Below are positions 1 through 8,713 of a DNA stretch of 64,000 bases, piece by piece. Source of the stretch: Pseudorhodoferax soli (lineage in GTDB: Bacteria > Pseudomonadota > Gammaproteobacteria > Burkholderiales > Burkholderiaceae_C). The notes under the pieces are model-generated. The model saw nothing but the letters and a program-made list of their open reading frames with translations. It did no database searches and was not told where the DNA came from. Position 1 is the first letter of the stretch, and each line of letters opens with the position of its first letter. The DNA is taken from positions 496,001-560,000 of the forward strand of contig NZ_QPJK01000006.1 in NCBI RefSeq assembly GCF_003337555.1, read 5' to 3'. The position numbers and the translations under genes were made by a program.

Positions 1-20
1 AGCGTAGCGGTCGATGCCAT
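1..20 (-). CDS. 5' end of a gene running off the left edge
   Basis: An ATG on the minus strand at 18-20 is preceded by a near-perfect Shine-Dalgarno (AAGGAGG, 3 bases before the start codon) and opens the codons for M-A-S-T-A-T-L before the window ends. The same orientation and the strong ribosome site suggest it follows the DUF932 gene in one operon. In ICEs of this type the gene after a DUF932 gene is often a YqaJ-like recombinase, but seven codons cannot identify the product. Confidence 0.5.
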
Positions 21-319
21 GTTCCTCCTTGTGCGGGCTGCAAATACACAGCGGCTCGGCAACCGGATGGACGAGGCACTGCACTGCGGTGCAGCGGTGG
101 ACGTTGCGTGCGCCGGTGAGCAGCTTATGGCGCGGCATGCGGCATGGCGCATGCCGAGGGCGACCTCGGTGGAACGCTCGCCGAGAATTGACGAGGCCGG
201 CTTCTTTCGGTGTGGCGAAGGACAATCGCGTCTGGGTTGGGCAACGCTCAAGCGCAATGTCGGCCGCTTCGCCGGCACCTTGCGGTGCCGACGAAGCGGG
301 GTCTCCCTTGACCGACGAC

Positions 320-1378
320 CTAGGCCGTGGCCAGTTCAGCCCATTCCTTGGGTGTCAGATCGATGAGCCTGCCACCGATCTCCTCGAACTCCGTCGCGCG
401 GTCGTAGTCCTCGACCTCCTGGCTGTAGTGCGTGACCGCGTTGACCAGGCCGTAGCCGGAGAGGTCTGCGCCCTCGACCAGATGGCGCAGCACGCCGGTG
501 CGCTCGCCGTCGCTCATCGCGTACCGGTTGGCCAGTACCTCCACGCTCTTGACCGGATTGCCGGCCAGCCGAACACCCATCGTCGCCTGCATCTTGTGCG
601 CGGATTCCAGGAAGGCGGTCTCGGTGACCGTCGCCTGCACGACATCCCGCACCTTCATGAAGAAGGCCTGGTCGTCTGCGCGCAAGGTGTCGTCCTGGTA
701 GACCTTGAGGTCACCTTCCTCGCCGCCCAGCGCCCGGCCGATGTGGGTCTTGCGCAGTGCGCGGTCGGGGACGATCAACCCATTGCTGCAGACGAGGCGG
801 TAGAGCAGCGGCTGCACCGACAAGCTACCGTGGCCGACCTCCGAGTTGGTGATCACAATGCCTGCCTGCACGACATCGCCAGGCGACATCGTGTAGGCCA
901 GCGGCGGGACCACGACTTTCAGGTACATGCGCGTGTCGGTCAGCTCGACCGACTCGAACCGCATGTTCTCCAAGGTCCGCAGGATAGGGATGACCGCGTT
1001 GGCAAGGTCGTAGTTGTCCAGCCTGCGGTAGCGGTCGGACAAGACGGCCCGCGCCTGGCCATCCAGGGTGCGCAGCATCTTGCGGCCTTCATCGCATTGC
1101 AGCCAGGTGTTGACGTTGCGGTCCAACAAGGTGGGCTGCTCGGTCCGCATGCGTTCAAAGTAGGCATACGGGATGCTCAGCTTGCCGGCGAGCTGCCGGC
1201 GCGCCAACTCGGTCACGGCGAAGCTTCCGCCGTCCGGGTGGTCCACGATCAGGGCGGTGTCGCCGTGGTCGCTGGTCTCGTGCCGCATCATGGAAGAGTG
1301 CAAGACGAGGTCTCTCTTGGTCGCCAGCTGGCGCTCCAGTTCATGGGCCAGCTGCACGAGTGTTCGTCCGTTGCGCAT
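320..1378 (-). CDS. DUF932 domain protein, ICE/plasmid type
   Basis: The 352-residue product matches the DUF932 family of phage- and plasmid-borne proteins. These have no firmly established biochemical role but travel with conjugative elements. The body runs from about residue 30 to the C terminus and is full length. The start at 1378 was chosen over an upstream in-frame Met because GAGGAG lies about five bases before this ATG and the extra 60 residues upstream have no protein character. It lies in a minus-strand run with the TOPRIM gene and the 187-residue gene upstream, which fits an accessory module of a PFGI-1/ICEclc-like element. The 300 bases between it and the left-edge gene hold no convincing ORF. 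Confidence 0.85.
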   Translation of the reverse strand: MRNGRTLVQLAHELERQLATKRDLVLHSSMMRHETSDHGDTALIVDHPDGGSFAVTELARRQLAGKLSIPYAYFERMRTEQPTLLDRNVNTWLQCDEGRKMLRTLDGQARAVLSDRYRRLDNYDLANAVIPILRTLENMRFESVELTDTRMYLKVVVPPLAYTMSPGDVVQAGIVITNSEVGHGSLSVQPLLYRLVCSNGLIVPDRALRKTHIGRALGGEEGDLKVYQDDTLRADDQAFFMKVRDVVQATVTETAFLESAHKMQATMGVRLAGNPVKSVEVLANRYAMSDGERTGVLRHLVEGADLSGYGLVNAVTHYSQEVEDYDRATEFEEIGGRLIDLTPKEWAELATA

Positions 1379-1618
1379 GTCGATCTCCTCAGGTATGGCA
1401 AGGGCGCTCGTTGTCCCCGTTGGGGTGAGCGCCCCAGGGGGTTGATGTTTGACCCGGCAGTGCCGGGCCTTTGAGCGCGATCTGGAGATCGCGCGGTGGC
1501 GCTGCGTCGCAGCGTTCTCTTCATTGCGGCGTCTGCATGAAGGCGCCGCCATTGGCAAGCAGATGCGCGAGACTCTGGCTCCTCGGGAGGCGAGCCCCGT
1601 GGCTCGCCCCTGGAGCGC

Positions 1619-2629
1619 TCAAGCGGCGCGCTTCATGTTGCGCACCACGACCCACCAGACGTCGGCCCAGTCCGAGCCCCGCTTGCGCGGGATCAGGACC
1701 TCCACCTCACGTCGGGTCGCATGCCTTGCTTCCTTGCACAAGCGACGCGCCAATGCGAATGCACTGGCTTCGCCCTCGAAGTCGCCGTCGGCATCGTTGT
1801 CGCCATAGACGAGGACCCGCCGAACGGTCTCGGGGATCTGGACGCGCTCCAGGTTGCCCGCACTCATGGCCGCCCACGTCGGAACGTTGCGCAGCATCTG
1901 GACTGCCAGGGCGGTCTCAATGCCCTCTGCAATGGCCAGTTCTTCCGTCGGCGCGAACAGCCGGATTGCCGCGCCGTTCACGCCAGTGGACAGCAGCTTC
2001 TTCGCATCGGAGAGCGGCGCCTTGCGGCCTGCGCTCAGGTACGTGCGATGCAGCGTGACCATCCGGCCGTCCGGTCCGTCCACGCGGGCCAGCATCGCGG
2101 CGTACTCGCCGACGCGCTGGCTCTTGCCATCCCCGCTGCGTGCGTAATAGCCCAGGCGCGGATGGTGTCGAAGCGAGTCCGGGTAGCTGTCTCGGCCCAG
2201 TCCCCGGCCGGTCAGGTACCGGTCCACCGGGTCTCCTGGCTGGACAGGAACTGCTTCGTCCCAGATCCTGCGCGCCAGTGCAGCCATGCGCTCAGGACTC
2301 GCCACGGATTCTTGCCGCGGTGCCTCTCGAAGGCCGCCAACGCAGGCGTTCACCTTCTTCAATGTGGTGCCGAAGTCCCATCCGAAGATGGCCTGGGCCA
2401 GTTTGAAGCCGCCACCGGGCCCGCACTCGGGATTCCTGCAGTGGTAGTTTCCTTCCCCGAACCGGTCCGTGTACTGGAACCGGTCGGTCCCTCCACACAA
2501 CGGGCAGGCCATGTTCTTGCGGCGCAGGATGCGCTCATCGGCACCCAGGCACCGCAGGATCTCGTCCCAACGGCCGTGCGCGCGGGCTTGCACGTCTTCC
2601 ACGCGTATCGCGAAAGCTTGATCGTTCAT
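1619..2629 (-). CDS. Zinc-ribbon/TOPRIM primase-like protein (DUF7146 type)
   Basis: A 336-residue protein with the layout of mobile-element primases. An N-terminal zinc ribbon (CPLCGGTD followed by YHCRNPECG, about residues 41-70) precedes a C-terminal TOPRIM domain. In that domain LAIAEGIETALA supplies the acidic motif and VYGDNDADGDFEG the DxD motif. Such proteins act on element DNA replication, although no helicase domain is present. AGGAGA precedes the chosen ATG by six bases; the track-length ORF starts 21 codons earlier without a ribosome site. It is followed by the DUF932 gene after 240 bases. Confidence 0.85.
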   Translation of the reverse strand: MNDQAFAIRVEDVQARAHGRWDEILRCLGADERILRRKNMACPLCGGTDRFQYTDRFGEGNYHCRNPECGPGGGFKLAQAIFGWDFGTTLKKVNACVGGLREAPRQESVASPERMAALARRIWDEAVPVQPGDPVDRYLTGRGLGRDSYPDSLRHHPRLGYYARSGDGKSQRVGEYAAMLARVDGPDGRMVTLHRTYLSAGRKAPLSDAKKLLSTGVNGAAIRLFAPTEELAIAEGIETALAVQMLRNVPTWAAMSAGNLERVQIPETVRRVLVYGDNDADGDFEGEASAFALARRLCKEARHATRREVEVLIPRKRGSDWADVWWVVVRNMKRAA

Positions 2630-2719
2630 GTCACGGTCTCCTGGTGATCCGGCCCGGCCGCATGCTGTGGTGCGGTGGGGCGTTCGTCGCAACCTCGAGC
2701 GGGCTTGCCGGGGTGCAGG

Positions 2720-3283
2720 TCATGCGAACAGGTCGCCCTGTGCCGAGTGCCGATTGACTTGCTCATTGAGCCACTGGGGATTACGGCTGAGCTGCGCGTC
2801 CACCCAGTCCGGGTTGTTGGCGAGCGCATCCTTGATCCACTGCGGGTACCGGCTGAGCGATTCCTGCATCCACCGCCTGGTTTCGCGGGCGATGTGGTGG
2901 CGTACGTCCTCGCAGTCGATGGCGCCACAGTAGGGAATCGGCGACAGTGGACTGGAACCGACGACCTGGAGGCAGCTCGCGAACGAGAACGGCTGGCGAT
3001 CTTTCTCCGGCTCGGTGAAGACCCACCGCAGTGTGGCCAGCTTCTCGTCGAGCGGAGCGTCGGGATCGGCGAGCATCTGGACGTCCTGCAGCAGGCGCCA
3101 GTGCAGGTAGACGATCTCTTCTTCCGTCCATTCGCTGACGCCGTCAGGGGCGTGGACGTCAAATACGGACCAGTCGGGCGCCTCGATCACCGTGGCACCC
3201 GCCATGGCGGTGCTTGGGGCGATGAAGAACAGACCCGCAGGAACGGTGCCCTGCGGTGGTGCAGGTGCGAAGCCATGTCGCAT
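2720..3283 (-). CDS. Hypothetical ICE protein with C-terminal W-rich repeat
   Basis: A 187-residue protein that I do not recognise. The start is well supported by AAGGAGG five bases before the ATG. The last 60 residues carry three imperfect copies of a short unit of the form (L/A)xxxPxW(I/V/L): RYPQWIKDAL, NNPDWVDAQL and RNPQWLNEQV. These suggest a small repeat fold or binding surface. Two cysteines near residue 118-123 (PYCGAIDCEDV) and a nearby HH pair could bind metal, but this is conjecture. It is the first gene of the minus-strand ICE run, 90 bases upstream of the TOPRIM gene. Confidence 0.7.
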   Translation of the reverse strand: MRHGFAPAPPQGTVPAGLFFIAPSTAMAGATVIEAPDWSVFDVHAPDGVSEWTEEEIVYLHWRLLQDVQMLADPDAPLDEKLATLRWVFTEPEKDRQPFSFASCLQVVGSSPLSPIPYCGAIDCEDVRHHIARETRRWMQESLSRYPQWIKDALANNPDWVDAQLSRNPQWLNEQVNRHSAQGDLFA

Positions 3284-3764
3284 GGCGACCTCCTTGGTGG
3301 TGGAGAAGGCGCGCGGACCCTCGATGGGGCGGACGCCCCTCGGGGTGGATGACTTTCGGACGGGACCGCCCGAGACCTTCAGGGTCCTGAGACCCGGGCT
3401 GGCTGGGAGAAGGCGATTGATGCGCCTTGATCGGTTTGCCAGCTACCGATCGGAAGAAGCTTTCGGCGCACGGCGGGCGCCTGCCTCGAAAGCCGGTTCC
3501 GATGTTCCGCACTGGTGCATGCCGCGCGGCCGATGCTTCAGGGCTCGGGTTCGGAGCGTCTTCTCGATCGGAGGATCGCGGTGGTGTGCCCCACGGCCCA
3601 GCTGCCGTTGGATTGCACACTAGACGAGGTCACGGACAGGGTCAAGCGCGAATGGCGGTCAGCCCGCGCCGTTCTCGAAATCTGCCGCATATGGGCCCCC
3701 ATTCGAGGTGGCGTCGCACCAAGACGGCTTCGAAGATGGGGAACGATCAGCATCGGAGCCAACG
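3284..3764. other. Divergent intergenic region in the ICE segment
   Basis: About 480 bases separate two outward-facing starts (2720-3283 minus, 3765 plus). The ORFs reported here in other frames are rich in Arg, Pro and Ser and lack ribosome sites, so I see no gene. It should hold the promoters for both flanking units; I could not place a convincing -35/-10 pair. Confidence 0.5.
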
Positions 3765-4508
3765 ATGACCGACTTCCAGATGGTGAAGACCGATCAGGGT
3801 CGTGTGAACGCCCGCATCATGGCCAAGGAGGCGAAAGTGGACTTCAGGCGCGTGGAGGGCGCGAGTCTGAAGATCCAGACGCGCTTTGCGAGCGCGGAGG
3901 CCAAGCGTCTGTTCGTGCGCCTGTTCCAGACGCTGCAGCTCAATGCCTACTTCGTGTCGGTCATTGCACGCACGCGAGTGGAAGGCAAGGACATCGACGA
4001 GATGGAGAGGGCCCTGCGTAGCGACATCGACGCCGTGAAGAAGAGGCTGCACACAGCCATCGATGGCGCTGAAGCAAAGTTCAAGGCCCATGGCATCGGC
4101 TCCCTGGCCACCTACGACACACCGCCCCTGGACATCGAGGTCGGTGTCCTATCCTCCAGTGGCCGACGCTACCTCGAGCTGTTCAACCTGTTCGATCAGT
4201 TGATGCCGCTGCTGTTGACGCTGGAGATCCACGAGGTGATCACGGCGCAGGAGTTGGATCAGGAGCGCATGGCGTTCAAACGCCTGATCAAGAAGGTGGC
4301 TACGACAACGCGTCAACGTGCCGACACGATGCGGCGTCGCATGCACGCAGCGGTGCAGAACGCCGAGCGCGTGGTGGCGGACACGGGGCAGGGCGCGGCC
4401 AAGCAGGGCGTGGCGTCTGTGCCGCTCCGGCCGGAACACAGCGAGGTGCCAGCCGACCGCACGCTGCTGCCGGAAACAGCCCCAGTCGAGCCACCCGTAG
4501 CCGAATAG
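3765..4508 (+). CDS. AcaB/DUF1845-like ICE regulator
   Basis: A mostly alpha-helical 247-residue protein resembling the DUF1845/AcaB family carried by conjugative elements. Members studied in IncC/SXT-type elements help activate transfer genes, and here the role is inferred. The N-terminal half (FRRVEGASLKIQTRFASAEA) and the helix-rich middle (LFNLFDQLMPLLLTLEIHEVI) are the family-like parts. The last 40 residues are Ala/Pro/Glu-rich and probably disordered. The start at 3765 is preceded by GGAG; an in-frame ATG 19 codons upstream has no such signal. It stands alone on the plus strand. Confidence 0.65.
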   Translation: MTDFQMVKTDQGRVNARIMAKEAKVDFRRVEGASLKIQTRFASAEAKRLFVRLFQTLQLNAYFVSVIARTRVEGKDIDEMERALRSDIDAVKKRLHTAIDGAEAKFKAHGIGSLATYDTPPLDIEVGVLSSSGRRYLELFNLFDQLMPLLLTLEIHEVITAQELDQERMAFKRLIKKVATTTRQRADTMRRRMHAAVQNAERVVADTGQGAAKQGVASVPLRPEHSEVPADRTLLPETAPVEPPVAE

Positions 4509-4947
4509 AACCGATGTCCGGAGATTCGGCCATTCGATGTGGTGCCGTACATGCGAGGGCTTGCAAGAGCCCGCACGGCGCTGTTACCTTGTCTTCGCCT
4601 TCCCGCCTGGACGAGGAGATCGTCGAGCGGTCGTGGACAGCTGGATCCTGTGGCCATTCCAGCCCTGAGGTACCGAACGGCATCCTGCCGATCCGTGGGG
4701 TTGAACGCGCCCGAACGCGCTCATCGGTAGGATGGATGTGTTGTGCAACCATCGTGCGCTGCCGGTCCGTTCGGTCTGAACGCGGCCTGCCTGGCTCACA
4801 GAGGGAAGTTCCAAAGCGCATGCCAGGCGGACGCAGGCAGCGTGGTTCCGAGTGATGCGTCCTCCGCGTGGCTGTAATCCAGGCCTTAGCACGACGCAAA
4901 CGAGTCAGGTCGGCAAAGGCCGGTGCGAGCCGGTATGGAGTCGAGCC
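4509..4947. other. Intergenic region without a recognisable gene
   Basis: About 440 bases between the AcaB-like and AlpA genes. Overlapping ORFs exist on both strands, but none has a credible start or a protein-like composition. Confidence 0.45.
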
Positions 4948-5289
4948 ATGCTCAGTTCACCATCTTCTGCTGCTTCGCTGCCCGAGTCGGGCTATGTACG
5001 CCAAGCGAAGCTGCTGCAATTAGTTCCGTTCTCGAAGTCAACGCTCTGGCGGCGCGTCACCGACCGCACCTTCCCTCCGCCCGTCAAGCTGTCGCCGGGA
5101 GTGACGGCATGGCGCATTGAGGACGTGCGACGTTGGATGGCCCAGGTCGATATCCCTCTTGAGTCCGCGAACGCGGCGCAGGCTGTCGTCGGCAACCAAG
5201 CGACCAAATCGGCGGCTTGTGCTGGACCAGGGGTTGGCGGGCTGGCCAGCAGCCCGCGCCGGCTGTTCCGCAGTGGCAGGCCGGCCTAG
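4948..5289 (+). CDS. AlpA-family (MerR-like wHTH) regulator
   Basis: A 113-residue DNA-binding protein of the AlpA/prophage CP4-57 type. The core, roughly residues 14-60, reads VRQAKLLQLVPFSKSTLWRR then TFPPPVKLSPGVTAWRIEDV and RRWM. This is the standard winged-helix layout (helix-turn-helix, wing with xFPxPxKL, W-R-x-x-D-V-x-x-W). Such proteins control excision or integrase genes of islands. A tail of about 40 residues beyond the domain is low-complexity and may be drifted. The chosen start has GGAG seven bases upstream. The neighbouring HU and recombinase-like genes fit an island control region. Confidence 0.8.
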   Translation: MLSSPSSAASLPESGYVRQAKLLQLVPFSKSTLWRRVTDRTFPPPVKLSPGVTAWRIEDVRRWMAQVDIPLESANAAQAVVGNQATKSAACAGPGVGGLASSPRRLFRSGRPA

Positions 5290-5411
5290 GGGCGCGGTGA
5301 CCGACGGCGCCGCTGGGCGGCCCGCAGGCGCTGACGCACGGTCTGCACACTGGGCTTCTTTCTAGAATTGCCGTGCGCGACCTGCGCACTCACACTGGAA
5401 AGAACATAGAA

Positions 5412-5822
5412 ATGGCAACTGCGAAGAAGACCCCGGCAGCGAAGAAGAGCGCTCCTGTGAAGAGCGCTGCTCCGGCCAAGAAGGCTGCGAGCGGCCCCGT
5501 CACGCTCAAGCCAATCAAGACGGCTTTCAACAAGTCCACGCTGCAGGCCCACCTGGCCGAGGCCGCTGGCGTCGAGCCCAAGGCTGTCAAGGCCGTGATG
5601 GCTGCGTTGGAAGCCACCATGGTGGCTTCCCTGAACAAGAAGGGTCTGGGCGAGTTCACCCTCCCTGGCTTGTTGAAGGTCGTCTCCGTTGCCATCCCGG
5701 CCAAGAAGAAGCGCCGCGGCATCGATCCGTTCACCAAGGTGGAGCGTGAGTTCGCGGCCAAGCCTGCAACGGTGCGCGTCAAGGTGCGTTCGCTGAAGAA
5801 GTTGAAGGACGCCGCTCTGTAA
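5412..5822 (+). CDS. HU-family DNA-binding protein with Lys/Ala-rich N-terminal tail
   Basis: A 136-residue HU/IHF-like protein. Residues 1-34 form a histone-H1-like tail of Ala, Lys and Pro. The HU fold follows from about residue 40, with LKPIKTAFNKSTLQAHLAEA leading into helices and KKGLGEFTLPGLLKVVSV as the beta region. KKRRGIDPFTKVER is the DNA-inserting arm with its proline. HU-like proteins bend DNA, and a copy beside recombinase-like and AlpA genes may assist island DNA transactions. TAGAAT at 5363-5368 is a possible -10 element. GGAAAG lies before the start. Confidence 0.88.
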   Translation: MATAKKTPAAKKSAPVKSAAPAKKAASGPVTLKPIKTAFNKSTLQAHLAEAAGVEPKAVKAVMAALEATMVASLNKKGLGEFTLPGLLKVVSVAIPAKKKRRGIDPFTKVEREFAAKPATVRVKVRSLKKLKDAAL

Positions 5823-6080
5823 GGCAGAGCTTCGCAGCGCGCGGCTCGGCGGGGCCTGTGTATCGCTCTGGCGGGCAGGTGGGCCGCTACCGCCGCGGGC
5901 GGTGGCCGCCATGGTTGCCGATTCCCCTCGTGTGCCAGCGGCGGGCATCAGGCGGCGAGGTTGATGCGATCCTGAGACGGTCGTGAAATCGGCACCAATT
6001 CGGGCCGATTTCGGTGTAGCGATCGATCCCGACCTGCTGCAGCATTCCCAGCGCTTGAACTGCCTGGAGGGTGCACAGAC

Positions 6081-6992
6081 ATGGATGCGGAGCGTTTTGC
6101 CTTGTCGACTGCATTGTTGCGGTCGGTGCTCTCCGGCATGACATACGACGCTGCGGCCCGCGTGCACGGGCTGAGTCGCACCGCCGTGGAGCGGCGCGTC
6201 AAGGCACTCGTTCTTGAGCTTGTCCGCTCGGTTGGCATCGACGGCCTGAACGAAAGCCGGGCCATGTTCGTTCGCCAGTTGCGGGCCCATCGGGAGGGGA
6301 TAGAACGCGCGCTTGTGCGCTTCGAGCCGCACATCGACTCCGCTCCACCCTCGGAGAACCTCATCTTGTCGGATGACGACATACGCACAGCCGTGCGCCG
6401 TGTGAAAGCACGCACCCGTACGCCCGAGCGGGATGTGGCCATGGTGTGGATCCTCTTGGCGACCGGCCTGCCACCATTGGAAGTGGCGCGCCTGGAGGTC
6501 TCGGACTACCTGAACGCAGATGGCACGGTCCGGTTGGCTTCGACGGTTCGCGCAAGCGTCGCGGTCAATGGGCGCTCGCGTCCCTTGTACTTCTCAAGTC
6601 CTGCTGCGTGTGAGGCGATCGATGCCTATCTCGCCACGCGCGCACGGCCTGGCCCATCGATCCCGGGGTCGGATGCCTGCTTTCGCGGTCTTGATCCTCA
6701 GGGGGCGCTCTTTCTGACGCAAGCCGGCAACCCCTTCCATGTGGCCAGTGTTCCGTCGGGTAGCCGTGCACAGGCGCTGTGCCGTGAGGTGCACTACGCC
6801 TACCGCAAGATATTCCGCAGGATCGGCATTCCGGGCCTGTCGGCTCTCAGCTTGCGACAAACCGTCGTGGATCGCCTGCTGCGAAAAGGTGCGGAGATCG
6901 GCCAGATCGGCGAGTTGTTGGGGGTGCGTGATTTGAGGGTGCCGTCCAGGAAGCGGGTGAACCTACCCGATCTGATGCATGGCCTGGTGTGA
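6081..6992 (+). CDS. Tyrosine-recombinase-like protein, catalytically degenerate
   Basis: A 303-residue protein with an N-terminal helix-turn-helix (GMTYDAAARVHGLSRTAVER, about residues 19-38) and a C-terminal half shaped like a phage-integrase domain. At about residue 128 TGLPPLEVARLEVSDYL aligns with the usual TGLR-x-x-E-L motif, but the catalytic Arg is replaced by Pro. Near residue 255, LSALSLRQTVVDRLLRKG corresponds to the H-x-L-R-H motif: the second Arg remains, but both His positions are Ser and Gln. The terminal Tyr motif is not evident. The fold appears kept while chemistry is probably lost, so it may act as a DNA-binding accessory. It lies about 260 bases downstream of the HU gene. 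Confidence 0.6.
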   Translation: MDAERFALSTALLRSVLSGMTYDAAARVHGLSRTAVERRVKALVLELVRSVGIDGLNESRAMFVRQLRAHREGIERALVRFEPHIDSAPPSENLILSDDDIRTAVRRVKARTRTPERDVAMVWILLATGLPPLEVARLEVSDYLNADGTVRLASTVRASVAVNGRSRPLYFSSPAACEAIDAYLATRARPGPSIPGSDACFRGLDPQGALFLTQAGNPFHVASVPSGSRAQALCREVHYAYRKIFRRIGIPGLSALSLRQTVVDRLLRKGAEIGQIGELLGVRDLRVPSRKRVNLPDLMHGLV

Positions 6993-7477
6993 TGCGTTCC
7001 AGTGTGGCAGCGGCCGGCCCTTGCTCCGATCGTGTTTGGTTCTTTCGTCGGACTGCTCCTTGCATCGGGCCCTCGTGCAGTGTCGAAGCGTGAGGATGGA
7101 GTTGATCGGTGCACGACAACGGCATGTAGGTGATCGTGCGGAAACAAGGTCCTGAAAGACCGTATTTGCTCAATCTCGCGATCGAGGTTCTGCGGTGGCT
7201 CCGAGAGATTCTGGGCGTTGAAGGACCAGGCGTGCAGCCTTGAGGGCGCGCAAACGCACTGCCGCACTTCCTTCGCGATGCCTTCCAGTGCAGCGAACTG
7301 GAATTGCTGGGGCAGCCCGTGGTTCTTGCGATAGGACGCGCGAAGACCGGACAGTCCCTCCGCAAAGTGCGGACTTGGCGGGACAAGGTCGAGCGCTGGC
7401 CGGTCAGCCGGCCATTGGACGAGGCTGTCAGCAGCTTGTCCGCCATCTTGCTCGAGGAGGTCTACTGAGCATTCATC
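6993..7477. other. Possible gene remnant without a start codon
   Basis: A plus-strand frame runs from about 7127 to a stop at 7466-7468 and is broken by one TGA at 7241-7243. Its second part reads protein-like (for example LPHFLRDAFQCSELELLGQP, then an ending in SAILLEEVY) but has no ATG. It directly precedes the nucleotidyltransferase remnant and could be a decayed partner gene. I could not identify a family. Confidence 0.25.
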
Positions 7478-7808
7478 GTGGCTGGGCGTCGGGAAGTCGA
7501 CGGTCTGTCCTGGGTCGGCGTGGTCCGCCTGATCCCGCTCAAGGCCATTGCCTGGCTGGAACTCGCAGCGAGGAAGGAGCAGGGCGCTAAGGTAGACGCC
7601 AAGGACGTGCGCAAGCATATCTCGACGATGTGCCGCGCCTTCCACAACTGCTCACGCCCGCCTCACGCATTGCGATCGACCGGAAGATGGCGACGACATG
7701 ACGCGGTTTGTTGTTGCCGTCGCTGCCGACACGGCGATCGACGCCAAAGTGCTGCAGCTCGGCGACGTCGCCGTTGCGGAGCGGGTGGGCCGCATCGCCC
7801 AGAAATAG
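7478..7808 (+). pseudogene. Remnant of AbiEii/AbiGii-type nucleotidyltransferase toxin
   Basis: The stretch LIPLKAIAWLELAARKEQG with VDAKDVRKH matches the conserved (I/L)PLKA-x-A-x-x-DL-x-x-RK-x-x-G-x-x-VD-x-x-D-(I/V)-x-KH segment of AbiEii-like toxins. The reading frame then shifts near 7620 to continue as DDVPRLPQLLTPASRIAID, meets a TGA at 7699-7701, and shifts again to FVVAVAADTAIDAKVLQLGD until a stop at 7806-7808. The N-terminal catalytic half (G-S-x-x-D-x-D) is absent. It is therefore a 5'-truncated, twice frameshifted relic of a type IV toxin-antitoxin or abortive-infection gene. Confidence 0.6.
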
Positions 7809-8031
7809 GGGATTGAGCTGCCCGCGCGGGCGGCCGGATGACGGACCAGGAACTGAAGCCGAGCGGGCGGATGGCGAGCGTCCTTGAAGCGCAATCTGTG
7901 GGGTCCAGCAAAATTGAAGCGTCGGCGCGCCGACGGGCCGGTGGCGGAGATTTGTGGGAGCGCCGCTGCACTCCGCGGTCGCGGAGGGCAGGGCGTCCAG
8001 GGGCTGCGGTAGGTTCATCCGACGTTGCCGC

Positions 8032-8523
8032 TCAGGACTCGGGCAAGGTGCGCTCCGGATCCGGCGCGTCCGATCGGTCTGCGGCCTTGCGGGCACGCTC
8101 CCGCAACGACCGCCCCGCCTGCGCGTAGGCATCCCCCTCCATCAGCTGCCTGTGACGTCGATCGCCTTGGTCGTCGGCAGCATCGGGAAGACAGGCCGCC
8201 ATGAGGTGGCCCGCCTTCTTCGCAAGGTCCATCGCACAGAGCGGTAGTGCGATGAACACGGCGTTGAACATGCGTCTGGTGGCGTGCCCGATGCGCTGGT
8301 AGCGTGCTTCGCGGCTGTCGTTAAGCCGGATGCAGCGCTGACAGCACAGGTACAGGCCACGATGGCGCCGTCGCAACGTCTCGTCGCGTTCGAGCTCGGT
8401 CAGGATCTCCGCGGCCAAACTTGGGTCTTTTCGCGCCTGCGGATAAAACTCGAGCCACGTGTCTTCTTCTTGGCGCTCAAGCCGTTCGCGCTTGGTCAGT
8501 GCTGCCGGCCTGTCCTGCCACAT
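8032..8523 (-). CDS. Hypothetical island protein
   Basis: A 163-residue protein that I do not recognise. It is rich in charged helices (ALTKRERLERQEEDTWLEFY at the N terminus) with a CCQRC cluster near residue 53 that could be a metal-binding or redox site. A moderately hydrophobic segment, MFNAVFIALPLCAMDLA, sits near residue 84. The start at 8523 was preferred because the region upstream in frame is Arg/Pro-rich. A 60-codon ORF with a good ribosome site ends eight bases before it, so the two may be co-transcribed. Confidence 0.5.
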   Translation of the reverse strand: MWQDRPAALTKRERLERQEEDTWLEFYPQARKDPSLAAEILTELERDETLRRRHRGLYLCCQRCIRLNDSREARYQRIGHATRRMFNAVFIALPLCAMDLAKKAGHLMAACLPDAADDQGDRRHRQLMEGDAYAQAGRSLRERARKAADRSDAPDPERTLPES

Positions 8524-8530
8524 GCCGGCC

Positions 8531-8713
8531 TCAACGGTCAGGCGCGACGAGCGCCGTGTCGGACGAGGCTCCGGGCGCAGCCGAAGCGCAATGCTTCGGC
8601 GTTGACCTGGGAGCCCGGCAGAGGTAGGGCAACTTTCTGCGCGCCACCACCACGGCGATCCTTCCAAGCAGAACACCGCAGGTGCGCGGCTTGCTCTCTT
8701 CGTGCGAAGTCAT
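8531..8713 (-). CDS. Small hypothetical ORF upstream of the 163-residue gene
   Basis: A 60-codon ORF starting MTSHEESKPRTCGVLLGRIA. Its main support is GGAGAG six bases before the ATG and its position seven bases upstream of the next gene in the same orientation. No family is recognised, and it could be a leader peptide or a chance ORF. Confidence 0.33.
   Translation of the reverse strand: MTSHEESKPRTCGVLLGRIAVVVARRKLPYLCRAPRSTPKHCASAAPGASSDTALVAPDR

Noticed and set aside
14-1474. Long plus-strand ORF of 486 codons opposite the DUF932 gene
   Set aside because: It is the antisense shadow of a clear DUF932 gene; composition (His, Gln, Val, Asp-rich) is typical of reverse frames in GC-rich DNA.
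5823-6080. Hairpin-like GC-rich sequence after the HU gene as a terminator
   Set aside because: A stem can be drawn near 5888-5910, but no T-run follows and the alternatives are equally stable, so it was not called.
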